10,732 bases of DNA from an uncultured Hungatella sp. (GCA_959018155.1 CAUEKH010000056.1:1-10732), one strand, 5' to 3'. Positions 1 through 7,443 are shown, counted from the first letter of the stretch. Made by a program: numbers and translations. Notes: a model not told the origin generated them from the letters alone.

Positions 1-1029
1 CTCGTCCATCAGGTGAAACACTCGCTCCGCCGCCGCCAGCGCAGACTGAAGATCGCTCATGATATTGGCTGCCTCGTTGATAGGGCCGGAAAATTTTCTG
101 GAATACAGGACAAAGGAAGAAATCTGCCCCACACTCATCAGCCCCACGAGATAGAGAATCGCGCCAAACACGCTGATTAAAGAGAGGGATAAGTTATTGA
201 TGAAATTGACCATCGGCCCCACCATACTGCCGTAATACTCCGCCTGGTAGTACGCTTCCACCGCGTCCCGGTTCTTCTCCGTAAATTTCCCGATAATCCC
301 GTCCTCCTCACAGTACGCCTTGATCGTCTTCTGGCCGGTAACCATTTCCTCGGTAAATCCGTTCAGCCTTCCGAGACTGGCCGATCGCGCCCGGAAGAGG
401 GGTCGCGTCCGCTTCGTGATAAACCGGGTAATACAGGCTGAGAGAGGCACGGTGAACGCAAATACGAGGACGAGCCGCGGAGAAATCATTATCATCATAT
501 AGAGTGCACCAAACACGGTAATCACCGTCGTCAAAATCTGGATCAAATCACTGGAGAGCGACTCATTGACCGTGTCGATATCGTAGGATATCCGGCTGAT
601 GATATCGCCCGTCTGATGCAGATCGTAATATCCCACCGGCAGCGCCAGCATCCTGTCAAATACGTCCCGCCGCATACGGTAGACCACTTTTCTGCTTATG
701 GTGATCATCAGGATTGACAGAAGGTAGGAGAGAACCGCCGATACCACGTAAAACCCGGCCATCCACGCCCCATAGTAAAACACCCGGCTAAAGTCCACCT
801 TACCGGTTCCCGGCTCAATGGCATCAATGGCGTATCCGGAAAGCATCGGCCCGATCAGCGCAAATAGATTGCTTCCGACTGTCATAACAAGCGCCAGAAG
901 AAGAAGCCAGCGGTACTGCATCATATAATATCCCAGCCGCATGATTGTGGTTTTCCTCTGCTTCAGCCCTGAAATTCCCGGCGCGCCGTCAGGCACGCTG
1001 CGGTGTTCATTTCTGCTGTGATGTCCCAT
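1..1029 (-). CDS. ABC exporter half-transporter, second subunit (C-terminal part beyond window edge)
   Basis: An open frame of 343 codons starts at ATG 1029-1027 and runs off the left edge without a stop. The start is set by a strong Shine-Dalgarno (GAGGAGGGG) just upstream. The visible part is a short charged N-terminus with two histidines, then a six-helix type-I exporter transmembrane domain (hydrophobic segments near residues 38-62, 82-110, 158-200 and 270-310). The coupling-helix region around residues 138-160 (GDIISRISYDIDTVNES) is typical of multidrug/peptide exporters of the YheH/BmrD, LmrD and TM288 type. The frame ends at HLMDE, just before the nucleotide-binding domain, so no Walker motifs are visible. 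It begins 12 bp after the stop of the other exporter half, so the two are almost certainly co-transcribed and form a heterodimer. I infer that this subunit carries the catalytic glutamate and H-loop histidine missing from its partner. The substrate cannot be read from the sequence. Confidence 0.93.
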   Translation of the reverse strand, partial: MGHHSRNEHRSVPDGAPGISGLKQRKTTIMRLGYYMMQYRWLLLLALVMTVGSNLFALIGPMLSGYAIDAIEPGTGKVDFSRVFYYGAWMAGFYVVSAVLSYLLSILMITISRKVVYRMRRDVFDRMLALPVGYYDLHQTGDIISRISYDIDTVNESLSSDLIQILTTVITVFGALYMMIMISPRLVLVFAFTVPLSACITRFITKRTRPLFRARSASLGRLNGFTEEMVTGQKTIKAYCEEDGIIGKFTEKNRDAVEAYYQAEYYGSMVGPMVNFINNLSLSLISVFGAILYLVGLMSVGQISSFVLYSRKFSGPINEAANIMSDLQSALAAAERVFHLMDE

Positions 1030-1041
1030 TTACTCCCCTCC

Positions 1042-2877
1042 TCACATGCCCAGCTGAGAACTGCTGATCTCACGGTAAATTTCACACGATTCCATCAAAT
1101 TCCTGTGGCTTCCATAGCCAATCACACGCCCTTCGTCCATCACCATGATGTGATCCGCGTTCATGACGGAACTGATTCTCTGAGCAATCACAATACACGT
1201 TGTATCTGCAAAATGCTCCCGCAGTTCCCTGCGAAGCGCCGCATCGGTTTTGTAATCAAGGGCGCTCGATGAATCGTCGAGAATCAGGATCTCCGGATGG
1301 GCGGCCAGGGCCCTGGCAATCAGAAGGCGCTGTTTCTGCCCGCCACTTAGATTGGCGCCCCGGATGTCCAGTTCCTCATCCAGTCCGCCCTTCTCCCCCA
1401 CGAATTCACTGGCTCTGGCGTAGAGAATGGCTTCTTTCACCTCATCTTCCGACAGTTCACGTCCCATTTTGATATTTTCCAGGATCGTGTCCTCAAATAT
1501 CACATCATTCTGGAAAACCGTTCCGAACTTCTCTCTCAGAGTTTTTAGCGGCATGGTTCGGATGTCACGGCCGTCGATGCGGATTATTCCCTGATCCACG
1601 TCGTAAAAGCGCATCAGCAAATTCACCACTGTCGTCTTGCCGGAACCGGTGGCCCCGATAATCCCCAGAGTCTCCCCTCGGTTCTGTTTGAAATTGATAT
1701 CCTCAATGTTATATCCAACCTTATTATAGGAAAATGAAACGTGTTCAAACTCGATATGAGGTGAGGAATGAAAAGCGCTGCCATTCCGAAGAGTTTGAGC
1801 GTTCACCCTCTCTTCACCCTCTCCGGCTGCTTCTCCTGCCTTCCCATCACTCTCTCCGGTCTCCGCTTCCACCTTCTCACCACTCTCTCCGGTTTCCGCT
1901 TCCTCCCCCGCCGCCTTTATCATCTCCATCTCATTTTCCGCGTCCAGAACAGAGACAATCCGCCCTGCCGAGGCCGCGGCCTTGGAAATGACTATGAACA
2001 TCCTGGAAATAGACATGAGGGCATTTAAAATAATCGTAAAATACGTCATAAATGCCAGGATCTTACCGACTTCTGAAGTCCCCTGATTGACCCGGAAAGC
2101 CCCGGCAATAATAACTGCCACCAGCCCTAAATTAAGCAGGATATTCATGGTCGGGTTTGTAATAGCCGTGGTGACCGTGGCCTTCCGCTCCCGATCTACC
2201 ACCTCGCGGTTGGCCTTATCGAACCGGGCGCGCTCGTAATCCTCTTTTGAAAGCGCCTTAATCACACGGATTCCCGCGATATCCTCACGGATCAGCCGCA
2301 CGAATGTGTCCACGCTTTCCTGGAGTGACGCAAACATGGGAATACTCTTTCTCGACACCAGGTAGACGACGAGAGCCAGAAGCGGCATGGCTGCTAAGAG
2401 TATGCAGGACAGTACCGGGTCCAATACCATAGTTATGGCAATCCCGCCTATCAGCAGAATAGGCGCCCTGACGCCAAGACGCTGAATTCTCCCCAGCATC
2501 TGGTGAACATTGTATGTATCACTGGTCAGTCTGGAAATCAGGGATGGTCTCGTAATCCTGTCCGACTGCCGGTTGGAGAGATACATCACCCTGGTAAATA
2601 AATCCTGCCGGATTGTATAAATGGCATCGCTTGCCACCCTGGAAGCCATCCGGTTGGCCGCAATGTTGAAGGTCACTGCCAGAATAGAACAGCCCACCAT
2701 AAATAATCCCCACAAAAGGATATCTCCCCTCCTGTTTGCCGGGATTACCGTATCAATCATATAGGCTAACGTCCACGGAAGCAGCAAATCCATGACAGTC
2801 CCCAGAAATTTAATGATAAATCCAACTGTCATCCTGAGATAATACGGTCTTAAATAGTAAGTAAATATCCGTTTCAT
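1042..2877 (-). CDS. ABC exporter half-transporter, ATP-binding/permease subunit with degenerate ATP site
   Basis: This 611-residue protein has an N-terminal six-helix transmembrane domain (about residues 15-300) and a C-terminal nucleotide-binding domain (about 374-605). Visible motifs are Walker A GATGSGKT (408-415), Q-loop Gln456, signature LSGGQ (510-514), Walker B ILILDD (530-535) and D-loop SALD (538-541). The catalytic Glu after Walker B is Asp535 and the H-loop His is Gln566 (IAQRISS). These are the changes known from the degenerate-site subunit of heterodimeric exporters such as TM287 and YheI/BmrC. The linker between the domains is unusually long, acidic and repetitive (about residues 312-373). 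The start ATG overlaps the stop of the upstream DUF3783 gene as ATGA, so translation is probably coupled, and the partner subunit follows 12 bp downstream. A multidrug or peptide export role is likely from family membership; the substrate is unknown. Confidence 0.96.
   Translation of the reverse strand: MKRIFTYYLRPYYLRMTVGFIIKFLGTVMDLLLPWTLAYMIDTVIPANRRGDILLWGLFMVGCSILAVTFNIAANRMASRVASDAIYTIRQDLFTRVMYLSNRQSDRITRPSLISRLTSDTYNVHQMLGRIQRLGVRAPILLIGGIAITMVLDPVLSCILLAAMPLLALVVYLVSRKSIPMFASLQESVDTFVRLIREDIAGIRVIKALSKEDYERARFDKANREVVDRERKATVTTAITNPTMNILLNLGLVAVIIAGAFRVNQGTSEVGKILAFMTYFTIILNALMSISRMFIVISKAAASAGRIVSVLDAENEMEMIKAAGEEAETGESGEKVEAETGESDGKAGEAAGEGEERVNAQTLRNGSAFHSSPHIEFEHVSFSYNKVGYNIEDINFKQNRGETLGIIGATGSGKTTVVNLLMRFYDVDQGIIRIDGRDIRTMPLKTLREKFGTVFQNDVIFEDTILENIKMGRELSEDEVKEAILYARASEFVGEKGGLDEELDIRGANLSGGQKQRLLIARALAAHPEILILDDSSSALDYKTDAALRRELREHFADTTCIVIAQRISSVMNADHIMVMDEGRVIGYGSHRNLMESCEIYREISSSQLGM
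1815..1913 (-). repeat. Three-copy 33-bp in-frame tandem repeat in the exporter linker
   Basis: Three consecutive 33-bp units start at 1815, 1848 and 1881. The first 23 bases of the second and third units (1848-1870 and 1881-1903) differ at one position; the first unit is more diverged. Because 33 bp is 11 codons, the array keeps frame and encodes three 11-residue units at residues 325-357 of the exporter half: EEAETGESGEK, VEAETGESDGK and AGEAAGEGEER. The segment is rich in Glu, Gly and Ala, very hydrophilic and probably disordered. It sits between the last transmembrane helix and the nucleotide-binding domain, where homologues normally have a short linker. The near identity of two units suggests recent duplication by slippage or unequal exchange. 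Confidence 0.85.
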
Positions 2878-3299
2878 GGCTCAACTTTCTTCGACATGGC
2901 TTCGTGCTCTTTTTTCAGTTCCTCATACAGGGCGTAAAACGTCCAGTTACAGTTCGTCTCCGTGACGACAGCCTTTAGCGCAATCTTCGGCACACCGGCC
3001 TTTTTAAGCGCCGCCAGCAGTTCATCAATCCGGCGGCTGGTAAAATTCTTCATCACCAGCATTTCTTCTTCAATAACAGGGAGTGCCTCTTCGTCGTTTT
3101 TCCGGCTTTCCGGCTCTTCCTCATACCCATCGTAACCGACCAGATAGCCGATTTTCTGTCCCGCCTGTTCCGGCGAAATATTCTTAATTCTGATTCCCAT
3201 TTGAACGAGAACGCCTTTCAGCTTCACCGCTTTCGAGGCATTTCCACCATTCTTCATGGATTCGGGCTGATAATACAGCACCATTTCCTTTGACGCCAT
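2874..3299 (-). CDS. DUF3783 domain-containing protein
   Basis: The protein is 141 residues from ATG 3299. An in-frame ATG seven codons upstream (3320) is less likely, because the Shine-Dalgarno AGGAGG lies between the two ATGs with good spacing to 3299. The C-terminal half (about residues 72-135) matches what I recall of the DUF3783 family: a hydrophobic strand (MLVMKNF), a helix (RRIDELLAALKKAGVPKI), then the ALKAVVTETNCNWT stretch and a helix ending EELKKEHEAM. The N-terminal half (VLYYQP, GVLVQMGIRIKNISPEQ, IGYLVGYDGY) looks like a second small alpha/beta unit. An acidic linker joins them. There is no signal peptide or membrane segment, so it is probably cytoplasmic. The stop overlaps the exporter start as ATGA. 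The function of the family is unknown, and nothing here shows catalytic residues. Confidence 0.85.
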   Translation of the reverse strand: MASKEMVLYYQPESMKNGGNASKAVKLKGVLVQMGIRIKNISPEQAGQKIGYLVGYDGYEEEPESRKNDEEALPVIEEEMLVMKNFTSRRIDELLAALKKAGVPKIALKAVVTETNCNWTFYALYEELKKEHEAMSKKVEP

Positions 3300-3328
3300 G
3301 GCCCCAGACCTCCTTCTCATAATCTACA

Positions 3329-3360
3329 GGCAGATGGCACCCCAAAAGGCGCCATCTGCC
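3329..3360 (-). terminator. Intergenic hairpin between ddh and the DUF3783 gene; weak terminator or processing element
   Basis: In the minus-strand RNA, the arms at 3348-3360 and 3329-3341 pair over 13 bp (12 Watson-Crick plus one G-U) around a 6-base loop (UUUUGG). On the plus strand the G-U becomes an A-C mismatch, so the fold favours minus-strand RNA, the direction of ddh and the exporter genes. The sequence after the stem (TGTAGATTAT) is only partly U-rich, so it is not a textbook terminator. It begins 34 bases after the ddh stop and ends 29 bases before the DUF3783 start. It may partly end ddh transcription, protect a processed 3' end or modulate entry into the exporter operon. Confidence 0.55.
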
Positions 3361-3394
3361 CATACCCTTTTTTCTTATCTCTTCCGCCAGCTTC

Positions 3395-4381
3395 CTACAG
3401 TAAGCGCTTTCTTAATTCTTCCCCGCTTTCAGCACTTAAATACGCCGGCGCGATATCAAATACCGTCTTACAGCCAACCGCGCCCTCTCTGCCAAGCCGG
3501 CAGACAGCCCTCGCATACGCCGCAATAACAGAGGCTGTAAATTCCGGGTTGGAATCCAGCTTTAAGCTGTACTCGATCACATGGCTGTGCTCATCCTCCC
3601 AGCCCGTCTTACCCGTGTGAATGACAAAACCGCCATGAGGAATTCCCGCATGATCGCGCAAAAGTTCTTCCTCGCTGATAAAATGGACTGTGGTATCGTA
3701 ATCCGCAAAATAGTTTGGCATCGTCACGATCTCTTCTTCAATCCGTTTTAAGTCCGCGCCTTCCTCCGCAACCACGTAGCACTCTCTGGTGTGCTTCTGT
3801 CTCGTTGTCAGTTCCGGATTCTCTCCATTCCTTACGGCCTGAAGCGCCGCTTCCACCGGCACAGTGTACTGTCTCGCATCCTTTACGCCCTTTACGCGCC
3901 GGATAGCATCGGAATGGCCCTGGCTGACGCCGCGCCCCCAGAAGGTATAATCACTGCCGCCCGGAAGAACAGCATTGGCGTATAAACGATTTAAGGAGAA
4001 CATACCCGGATCCCAGCCGGCAGAAATCAGAGCCACATGGCCATTTTCCTTCGCCGCCCGATCTACTTCATCAAAGTGAGCCGGAATATTGGCGTGAGTA
4101 TCGAAGCTGTCCACCACATGAAAATATTTCGCATACTCCGGCGTCTGCTTCGGTAAGTCTGTGGCGCTTCCGCCGCAGAGTATCATCACATCGATCGCAT
4201 CCTTCATGGATACGGCCTCGCTCACCGGATACACCGGGACGCCGGGAGTCAGGATGTGTAAATCCTCCGGGTTTCTCCGGGTAAAGACAGCCGCCAGTTC
4301 CATATCCGGATTGTGTTTTATCGCGCATTCCACGCCTCTTCCAAGATTCCCATAACCTAAAATACCGATTCTGATTGTCAT
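3395..4381 (-). CDS. ddh: meso-diaminopimelate D-dehydrogenase
   Basis: This enzyme (EC 1.4.1.16) interconverts tetrahydrodipicolinate, ammonia and NADPH with meso-diaminopimelate in one step. That bypasses the multi-step succinylase, acetylase or aminotransferase routes and supplies peptidoglycan and lysine synthesis. The 328-residue product is close to the usual length (about 320-326) and aligns from memory along its whole length with Corynebacterium glutamicum Ddh. Key stretches are the Rossmann motif GYGNLG (9-14), the NADPH-contact region FTRR (33-36), LCGGSATDLP (68-77), STGWDPGMFS-like ISAGWDPGMFS (119-129), GRGVSQGHSDAIRR (149-162), MPNYF (221-225) and IPHGG (247-251). The start ATG has an AAAGGAAG ribosome site. 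It has its own promoter at 4457-4486 and lies after the spoVG terminator, so it heads its own unit. No other dap or lys gene is in view. Confidence 0.97.
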   Translation of the reverse strand: MTIRIGILGYGNLGRGVECAIKHNPDMELAAVFTRRNPEDLHILTPGVPVYPVSEAVSMKDAIDVMILCGGSATDLPKQTPEYAKYFHVVDSFDTHANIPAHFDEVDRAAKENGHVALISAGWDPGMFSLNRLYANAVLPGGSDYTFWGRGVSQGHSDAIRRVKGVKDARQYTVPVEAALQAVRNGENPELTTRQKHTRECYVVAEEGADLKRIEEEIVTMPNYFADYDTTVHFISEEELLRDHAGIPHGGFVIHTGKTGWEDEHSHVIEYSLKLDSNPEFTASVIAAYARAVCRLGREGAVGCKTVFDIAPAYLSAESGEELRKRLL

Positions 4382-4456
4382 AAATGGTCTTCCTTTCTTC
4401 TCTCATGCTCAGTGGATATCAACTATATTCTTTATCCTGTCCATAAATACGTTATC

Positions 4457-4486
4457 ATTATAAACCAGACTTCCCCTGCCTGTAAA
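4457..4486 (-). promoter_or_regulatory. SigA-type promoter for ddh
   Basis: On the minus strand TTTACA (4481-4486, 5 of 6 matches to the -35 consensus) is followed after 18 bp by a perfect TATAAT (4457-4462). Transcription would start near 4450, giving a leader of about 70 bases before the ddh ATG. The promoter lies just after the U-tract of the spoVG terminator, so ddh is probably expressed independently of the glycogen operon. It was recognised by eye only. Confidence 0.7.
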
Positions 4487-4496
4487 TCCGGAATTC

Positions 4497-4535
4497 AAAA
4501 AAAAGCAGAGGACCTCAGCTGTCTGAAGCCCTCTG
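4497..4535 (-). terminator. Rho-independent terminator of the glgC-glgD-spoVG operon
   Basis: In minus-strand RNA, CAGAGGGCUUCAG (4535-4523) pairs with CUGAGGUCCUCUG (4518-4506) to give a 13-bp stem containing two G-U pairs and a 4-base loop. One C separates the stem from a run of eight U (4504-4497). It starts about 20 bases after the spoVG stop. This is a textbook intrinsic terminator in the right orientation. Confidence 0.92.
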
Positions 4536-4556
4536 TCAGGAATCTCAATATTCAAT

Positions 4557-4844
4557 TTAAGCTAACACACCTTCGTCCTCCGGCATCTCCAATGTCGTGG
4601 TCTCATACTTGTCCAGGATTACTCTTTGAATCATGTCACGGGTATTCGAATTGATCGGATGTGCGATGTCCCGGTATTCCCCATCTGCGGCCTTGCGGCT
4701 CGGCATGGCGATAAACAACCCTTTTTCTCCCTCGATTACCTTGATATCGTGAATTACGAATTCATTATCAAGTGTGATTGAAACAATGGCTTTCATCTTT
4801 CCTTCTTTTTCGATACGTCTTACCCTCACATCTGTAATCTGCAT
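4557..4844 (-). CDS. spoVG: Septation / sporulation stage V regulator SpoVG
   Basis: A 95-residue protein starts at ATG 4844, preceded by GGAAGGGG at suitable spacing. An in-frame GTG at 4865 would add seven residues (MTGRGFN), but it lacks the conserved beginning and would place the ribosome site inside the gene, so it was not chosen. The start [10 protein letters not shown], then [43 protein letters not shown] and TRDMIQ are the hallmark blocks of SpoVG along the full family length. SpoVG is a small cytoplasmic nucleic-acid-binding protein that affects septation, sporulation timing and, in several Firmicutes, capsule or virulence gene expression. Its presence does not by itself prove sporulation. 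It lies 27 bp after glgD with no visible promoter between them and a strong terminator behind it, so it is probably the last gene of the glycogen operon. Confidence 0.97.
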   Translation of the reverse strand: MQITDVRVRRIEKEGKMKAIVSITLDNEFVIHDIKVIEGEKGLFIAMPSRKAADGEYRDIAHPINSNTRDMIQRVILDKYETTTLEMPEDEGVLA

Positions 4845-4871
4845 GTTAAAACCCCTTCCCGTCACATTACC

Positions 4872-5993
4872 TTATAATGTGTATCTCTCGTTTTTCTCTA
4901 CGACAACCTTAATATTGTCCGGTGTTCCTATGTAGGTCGTATTGGCGCGGATGGTATCCCGGCTCTCTACGATACAGTTCTCAATCACGGTGTTTTCTCC
5001 GATATAGACATCATTTAAGATGATGGAATTCTTGATGACACAGTTATTGCCGATATAAGCCTTCTTAAACAGAACGGAGTTCTCGACAACGCCATTGATG
5101 ATACTGCCGCTGGATAATAAGCTGTTTTTGACTACTGCGCCCGGATTGTATTTTGCAGGCGGTAAGTCATCCACTTTTGAGTACACATCAGGATACTGAC
5201 GGAAGAAGTAATCTCTTACCTCCGGTTTTAAGAAGTCCATATTCGTTCTGTAGTAGGATTCCACAGAAGCGATATTCCTCCAGTAGGAATTCATCTTGTA
5301 CGCGTAGATACGCTTTAAGTTCTTATAACGAACCAGGATATCGTTGACGAAATCGTAACGGTCTTCCATTGCGCAGCGCTCAATCAGTTCGATGAGCTGG
5401 CGTCTCCGGATTACGTAAATACCACAGGAAACGGTATTGGATGAAGCCACCATCGGTTTCTCCTCAAAATCGGTAATCCTGCCGTCTTCATTCGTCTTGA
5501 TAAGGCCGAATCTCGTCACATCCTCGCCTTCCGGCAAGTCGGTGCAGACGACTGTAATATCAGCCTTCTTCTCAATATGGTATTCTAATACTTTACCATA
5601 GTCCAATTTATAAATACCATCGCCGGCTGCGATCACCACATACGGCTCATGGCTGTTCTTTAAAAATGTAAGATTCTGATACAGCGCGTCCGCTGTTCCG
5701 CGGTACCAGTCGCTGCTCTCAGCGGTGATTGTTGGCGTAAATACAAACAGACCGCCCTGTTTTCTGCCGAAATCCCACCACTTGGAGGAACTTAAATGCA
5801 GATGGAGGGATCGGGAATTATACTGGGTTAAAACCGCCACGTTCTGAATGTGGGAGTTTGTCATATTGCTCAGCGCAAAATCGATGCTGCGGTAGCTGCC
5901 CGCGATTGGCATGGCTGAAATGGCTCTCTTGTTGGAGAGTTCCCGCATTCTCTTACTGTTACCACCTGCTAATACAATTCCTATTGCTCTCAT
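4872..5993 (-). CDS. glgD: Glucose-1-phosphate adenylyltransferase, GlgD (regulatory-type) subunit
   Basis: The 373-residue protein has the nucleotidyltransferase fold (about 1-245) followed by a left-handed beta-helix of hexapeptide repeats (about 282-365, e.g. [20 protein letters not shown]). It is a paralogue of GlgC next door, but conserved active-site positions differ. The nucleotide loop is LAGGNSKRM (8-16) instead of LAGGQGSRL, the GDH motif is AGDG (123-126), and the YWKDVGT motif is YWRNIAS (237-243). The last change replaces the expected metal-binding Asp with Asn240. In Firmicutes, GlgD is known as a non-catalytic or weakly catalytic partner that activates GlgC in a mixed enzyme making ADP-glucose from ATP and glucose-1-phosphate. 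The ATG overlaps the glgC stop as ATGA, so equal, coupled synthesis is expected. Confidence 0.96.
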   Translation of the reverse strand: MRAIGIVLAGGNSKRMRELSNKRAISAMPIAGSYRSIDFALSNMTNSHIQNVAVLTQYNSRSLHLHLSSSKWWDFGRKQGGLFVFTPTITAESSDWYRGTADALYQNLTFLKNSHEPYVVIAAGDGIYKLDYGKVLEYHIEKKADITVVCTDLPEGEDVTRFGLIKTNEDGRITDFEEKPMVASSNTVSCGIYVIRRRQLIELIERCAMEDRYDFVNDILVRYKNLKRIYAYKMNSYWRNIASVESYYRTNMDFLKPEVRDYFFRQYPDVYSKVDDLPPAKYNPGAVVKNSLLSSGSIINGVVENSVLFKKAYIGNNCVIKNSIILNDVYIGENTVIENCIVESRDTIRANTTYIGTPDNIKVVVEKNERYTL

Positions 5994-7264
5994 CGCATAC
6001 CACCTGCCTTTATTATGTATTCTCCGCTTGCCAGTAATCCATCAGGATAATCCGCGACAACAGTTTCTCCAACGATAGCCGTATTCTTGCCGACATTCAC
6101 ATTATCCGGAATGATGGTATTCTCTCCTACCGTTACCAGATCGAACTGGTATACCTTCGGATCGTATTTGCTCGGTGCGTAATCGCCGACGCCTAAATGA
6201 ACGTTGGAGCCAATCTTCACATTCTCAGCAACGATGGCCTTGTCGATCACTGTGCTCTCGCCAACCACACTCTCACGCATGATGATGGAATCTCTGACCA
6301 CAGCGCCCTTCGATATCTTAACGCCTGCACCAATCACAGAATTACGGACTTCTCCATAAATCTCGGAGCCCTCTCCGATAATACTTCTCTCAATCACCGC
6401 ATCCCCTGACACGTACTGTGGCGGGATGATATCACTCTTCGTGTAAATCTTCCAGTATTCCTCATAGAGATTGAATTCCGGAATGATGTCGATGAGTTCC
6501 ATGTTTGCTTCCCAGTAAGAACCAAGTGTTCCGACGTCTTTCCAGTAACCGTTATACTCGTAGGCGAAGATTCTCTGTCCGGCGGCGTGGCAGTACGGAA
6601 TGATATGCTTTCCGAAGTCACAGCCCGGCTCGTCAGACATCTTGATTAACGCGTCACGGAGTACCTTCCAGGTAAATATGTAAATACCCATGGATGCTAA
6701 GTTACTTCTCGGATTAGCCGGTTTCTCTTCAAATTCCGTGATACGGTTATTCTCGTCCGTAATCACGATACCGAAACGGCTGGCTTCCTCAATCGGAACA
6801 GGCATGGCAGCAATGGTGATATCTGCGTTATTCGCTTTATGATACTCAAGCATAACCTCATAATCCATCTTATAGATATGGTCACCGGACAGAATCAGTA
6901 CGTAGTCCGGGTTATAGGACTCCATGTACTCTAAATTCTGATAGATTGCATTGGCCGTACCGGTATACCAGTCGCTGCCTTTGCTCTTCTCATAAGGTGG
7001 AAGAACTGATACGCCTCCGACATTACGGTCCAAATCCCACGGAATACCAATTCCGATGTGGGTGTTCAAACGTAATGGCTGATACTGGGTCAGGACACCG
7101 ACCGTATCAACTCCTGAATTGATGCAGTTACTGAGCGGAAAGTCGATAATTCTGTACTTGCCGCCGAACGATACTGCTGGCTTGGCTACTTTCTGTGTTA
7201 ATACGCCTAAGCGGCTTCCCTGGCCGCCTGCCAAAAGCATGGCAATCATTTCTTTTTTAATCAC
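5990..7264 (-). CDS. glgC: Glucose-1-phosphate adenylyltransferase, GlgC catalytic subunit
   Basis: This enzyme (EC 2.7.7.27) makes ADP-glucose, the committed step of bacterial glycogen synthesis. Catalytic features are intact: [10 protein letters not shown] (11-20), [15 protein letters not shown] (28-42), [12 protein letters not shown] (99-110), [10 protein letters not shown] (126-135), EEKP (179-182), SNLASMGIY (187-195) and YWKDVGT (240-246). A hexapeptide beta-helix follows (about 285-400). At 424 residues it is somewhat longer than Bacillus subtilis GlgC (about 380), mainly at the C-terminus. The start is GTG 7264, supported by GAGGTGAT, an extended match to the 16S anti-Shine-Dalgarno, at good spacing; the next candidate, ATG at codon 6, is poorly placed. 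It is the first gene of the operon and is read from a promoter at 7303-7331. No glgA, glgB or glgP is in the window. Confidence 0.97.
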   Translation of the reverse strand: MIKKEMIAMLLAGGQGSRLGVLTQKVAKPAVSFGGKYRIIDFPLSNCINSGVDTVGVLTQYQPLRLNTHIGIGIPWDLDRNVGGVSVLPPYEKSKGSDWYTGTANAIYQNLEYMESYNPDYVLILSGDHIYKMDYEVMLEYHKANNADITIAAMPVPIEEASRFGIVITDENNRITEFEEKPANPRSNLASMGIYIFTWKVLRDALIKMSDEPGCDFGKHIIPYCHAAGQRIFAYEYNGYWKDVGTLGSYWEANMELIDIIPEFNLYEEYWKIYTKSDIIPPQYVSGDAVIERSIIGEGSEIYGEVRNSVIGAGVKISKGAVVRDSIIMRESVVGESTVIDKAIVAENVKIGSNVHLGVGDYAPSKYDPKVYQFDLVTVGENTIIPDNVNVGKNTAIVGETVVADYPDGLLASGEYIIKAGGMR

Positions 7265-7302
7265 GTTATCACCTCTTGCTGTTAGAATTTTATTGTACTG
7301 GT

Positions 7303-7331
7303 ATTATACCACACATTTGAAAAATAGTGAA
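7303..7331 (-). promoter_or_regulatory. SigA-type promoter of the glgC-glgD-spoVG operon, with a palindrome over the -10 box
   Basis: On the minus strand TTCACT (7326-7331, 4 of 6 matches to -35) is followed after 17 bp by a perfect TATAAT (7303-7308). A TGG precedes it, giving an extended -10. Transcription would begin near 7296, with a leader of about 32 bases. The -10 lies inside a 13-bp palindrome TGGTATTATACCA (7299-7311, centre base unpaired), which could bind a dimeric repressor or could be chance in AT-rich DNA. Confidence 0.7.
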
Positions 7332-7399
7332 CAAATTTTTAAAATATAGTTATACTTTTTTGTGCATTTTCCGACATTTTTCCTGTCTTATACGAATAT

Positions 7400-7423
7400 G
7401 TTACATTTTGTTTCCGGTGTAAC
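7400..7423. promoter_or_regulatory. Inverted repeat between the divergent promoters, possible operator
   Basis: GTTACA (7400-7405) and its exact complement TGTAAC (7418-7423) are separated by 12 bp, so the half-site centres are 18 bp apart, roughly two helical turns. The repeat lies about 20 bp upstream of the asnS -35 box and about 70 bp upstream of the glgC -35 box, where an activator or repressor could act. I do not recognise it as a named regulator's site. Six-base arms can occur by chance, so confidence is low. Confidence 0.3.
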
Positions 7424-7443
7424 GTTTTTACTCAGTCTCCCCC

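Noticed and set aside
1734..2028. Plus-strand Pro/Ser/Leu-rich open frames opposite the exporter
   Set aside because: They are antisense shadows of the repeat-encoding linker of the minus-strand exporter. Their composition comes from the complement of Glu/Gly codons, and no ribosome site or homology supports them.
3300..3320. DUF3783 gene start at ATG 3320
   Set aside because: The AGGAGG ribosome site lies downstream of that ATG and is correctly spaced for ATG 3299, so the extra MRRRSGA is not expected to be translated.
3329..3375. Plus-strand terminator from the hairpin and the TTTTTT run at 3368-3373
   Set aside because: The T-run begins seven bases after the stem, the plus-strand stem has an A-C mismatch, and no plus-strand gene lies upstream to be terminated.
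4845..4865. spoVG start at GTG 4865
   Set aside because: It would add seven residues absent from SpoVG proteins and put the GGAAGGGG ribosome site inside the gene.
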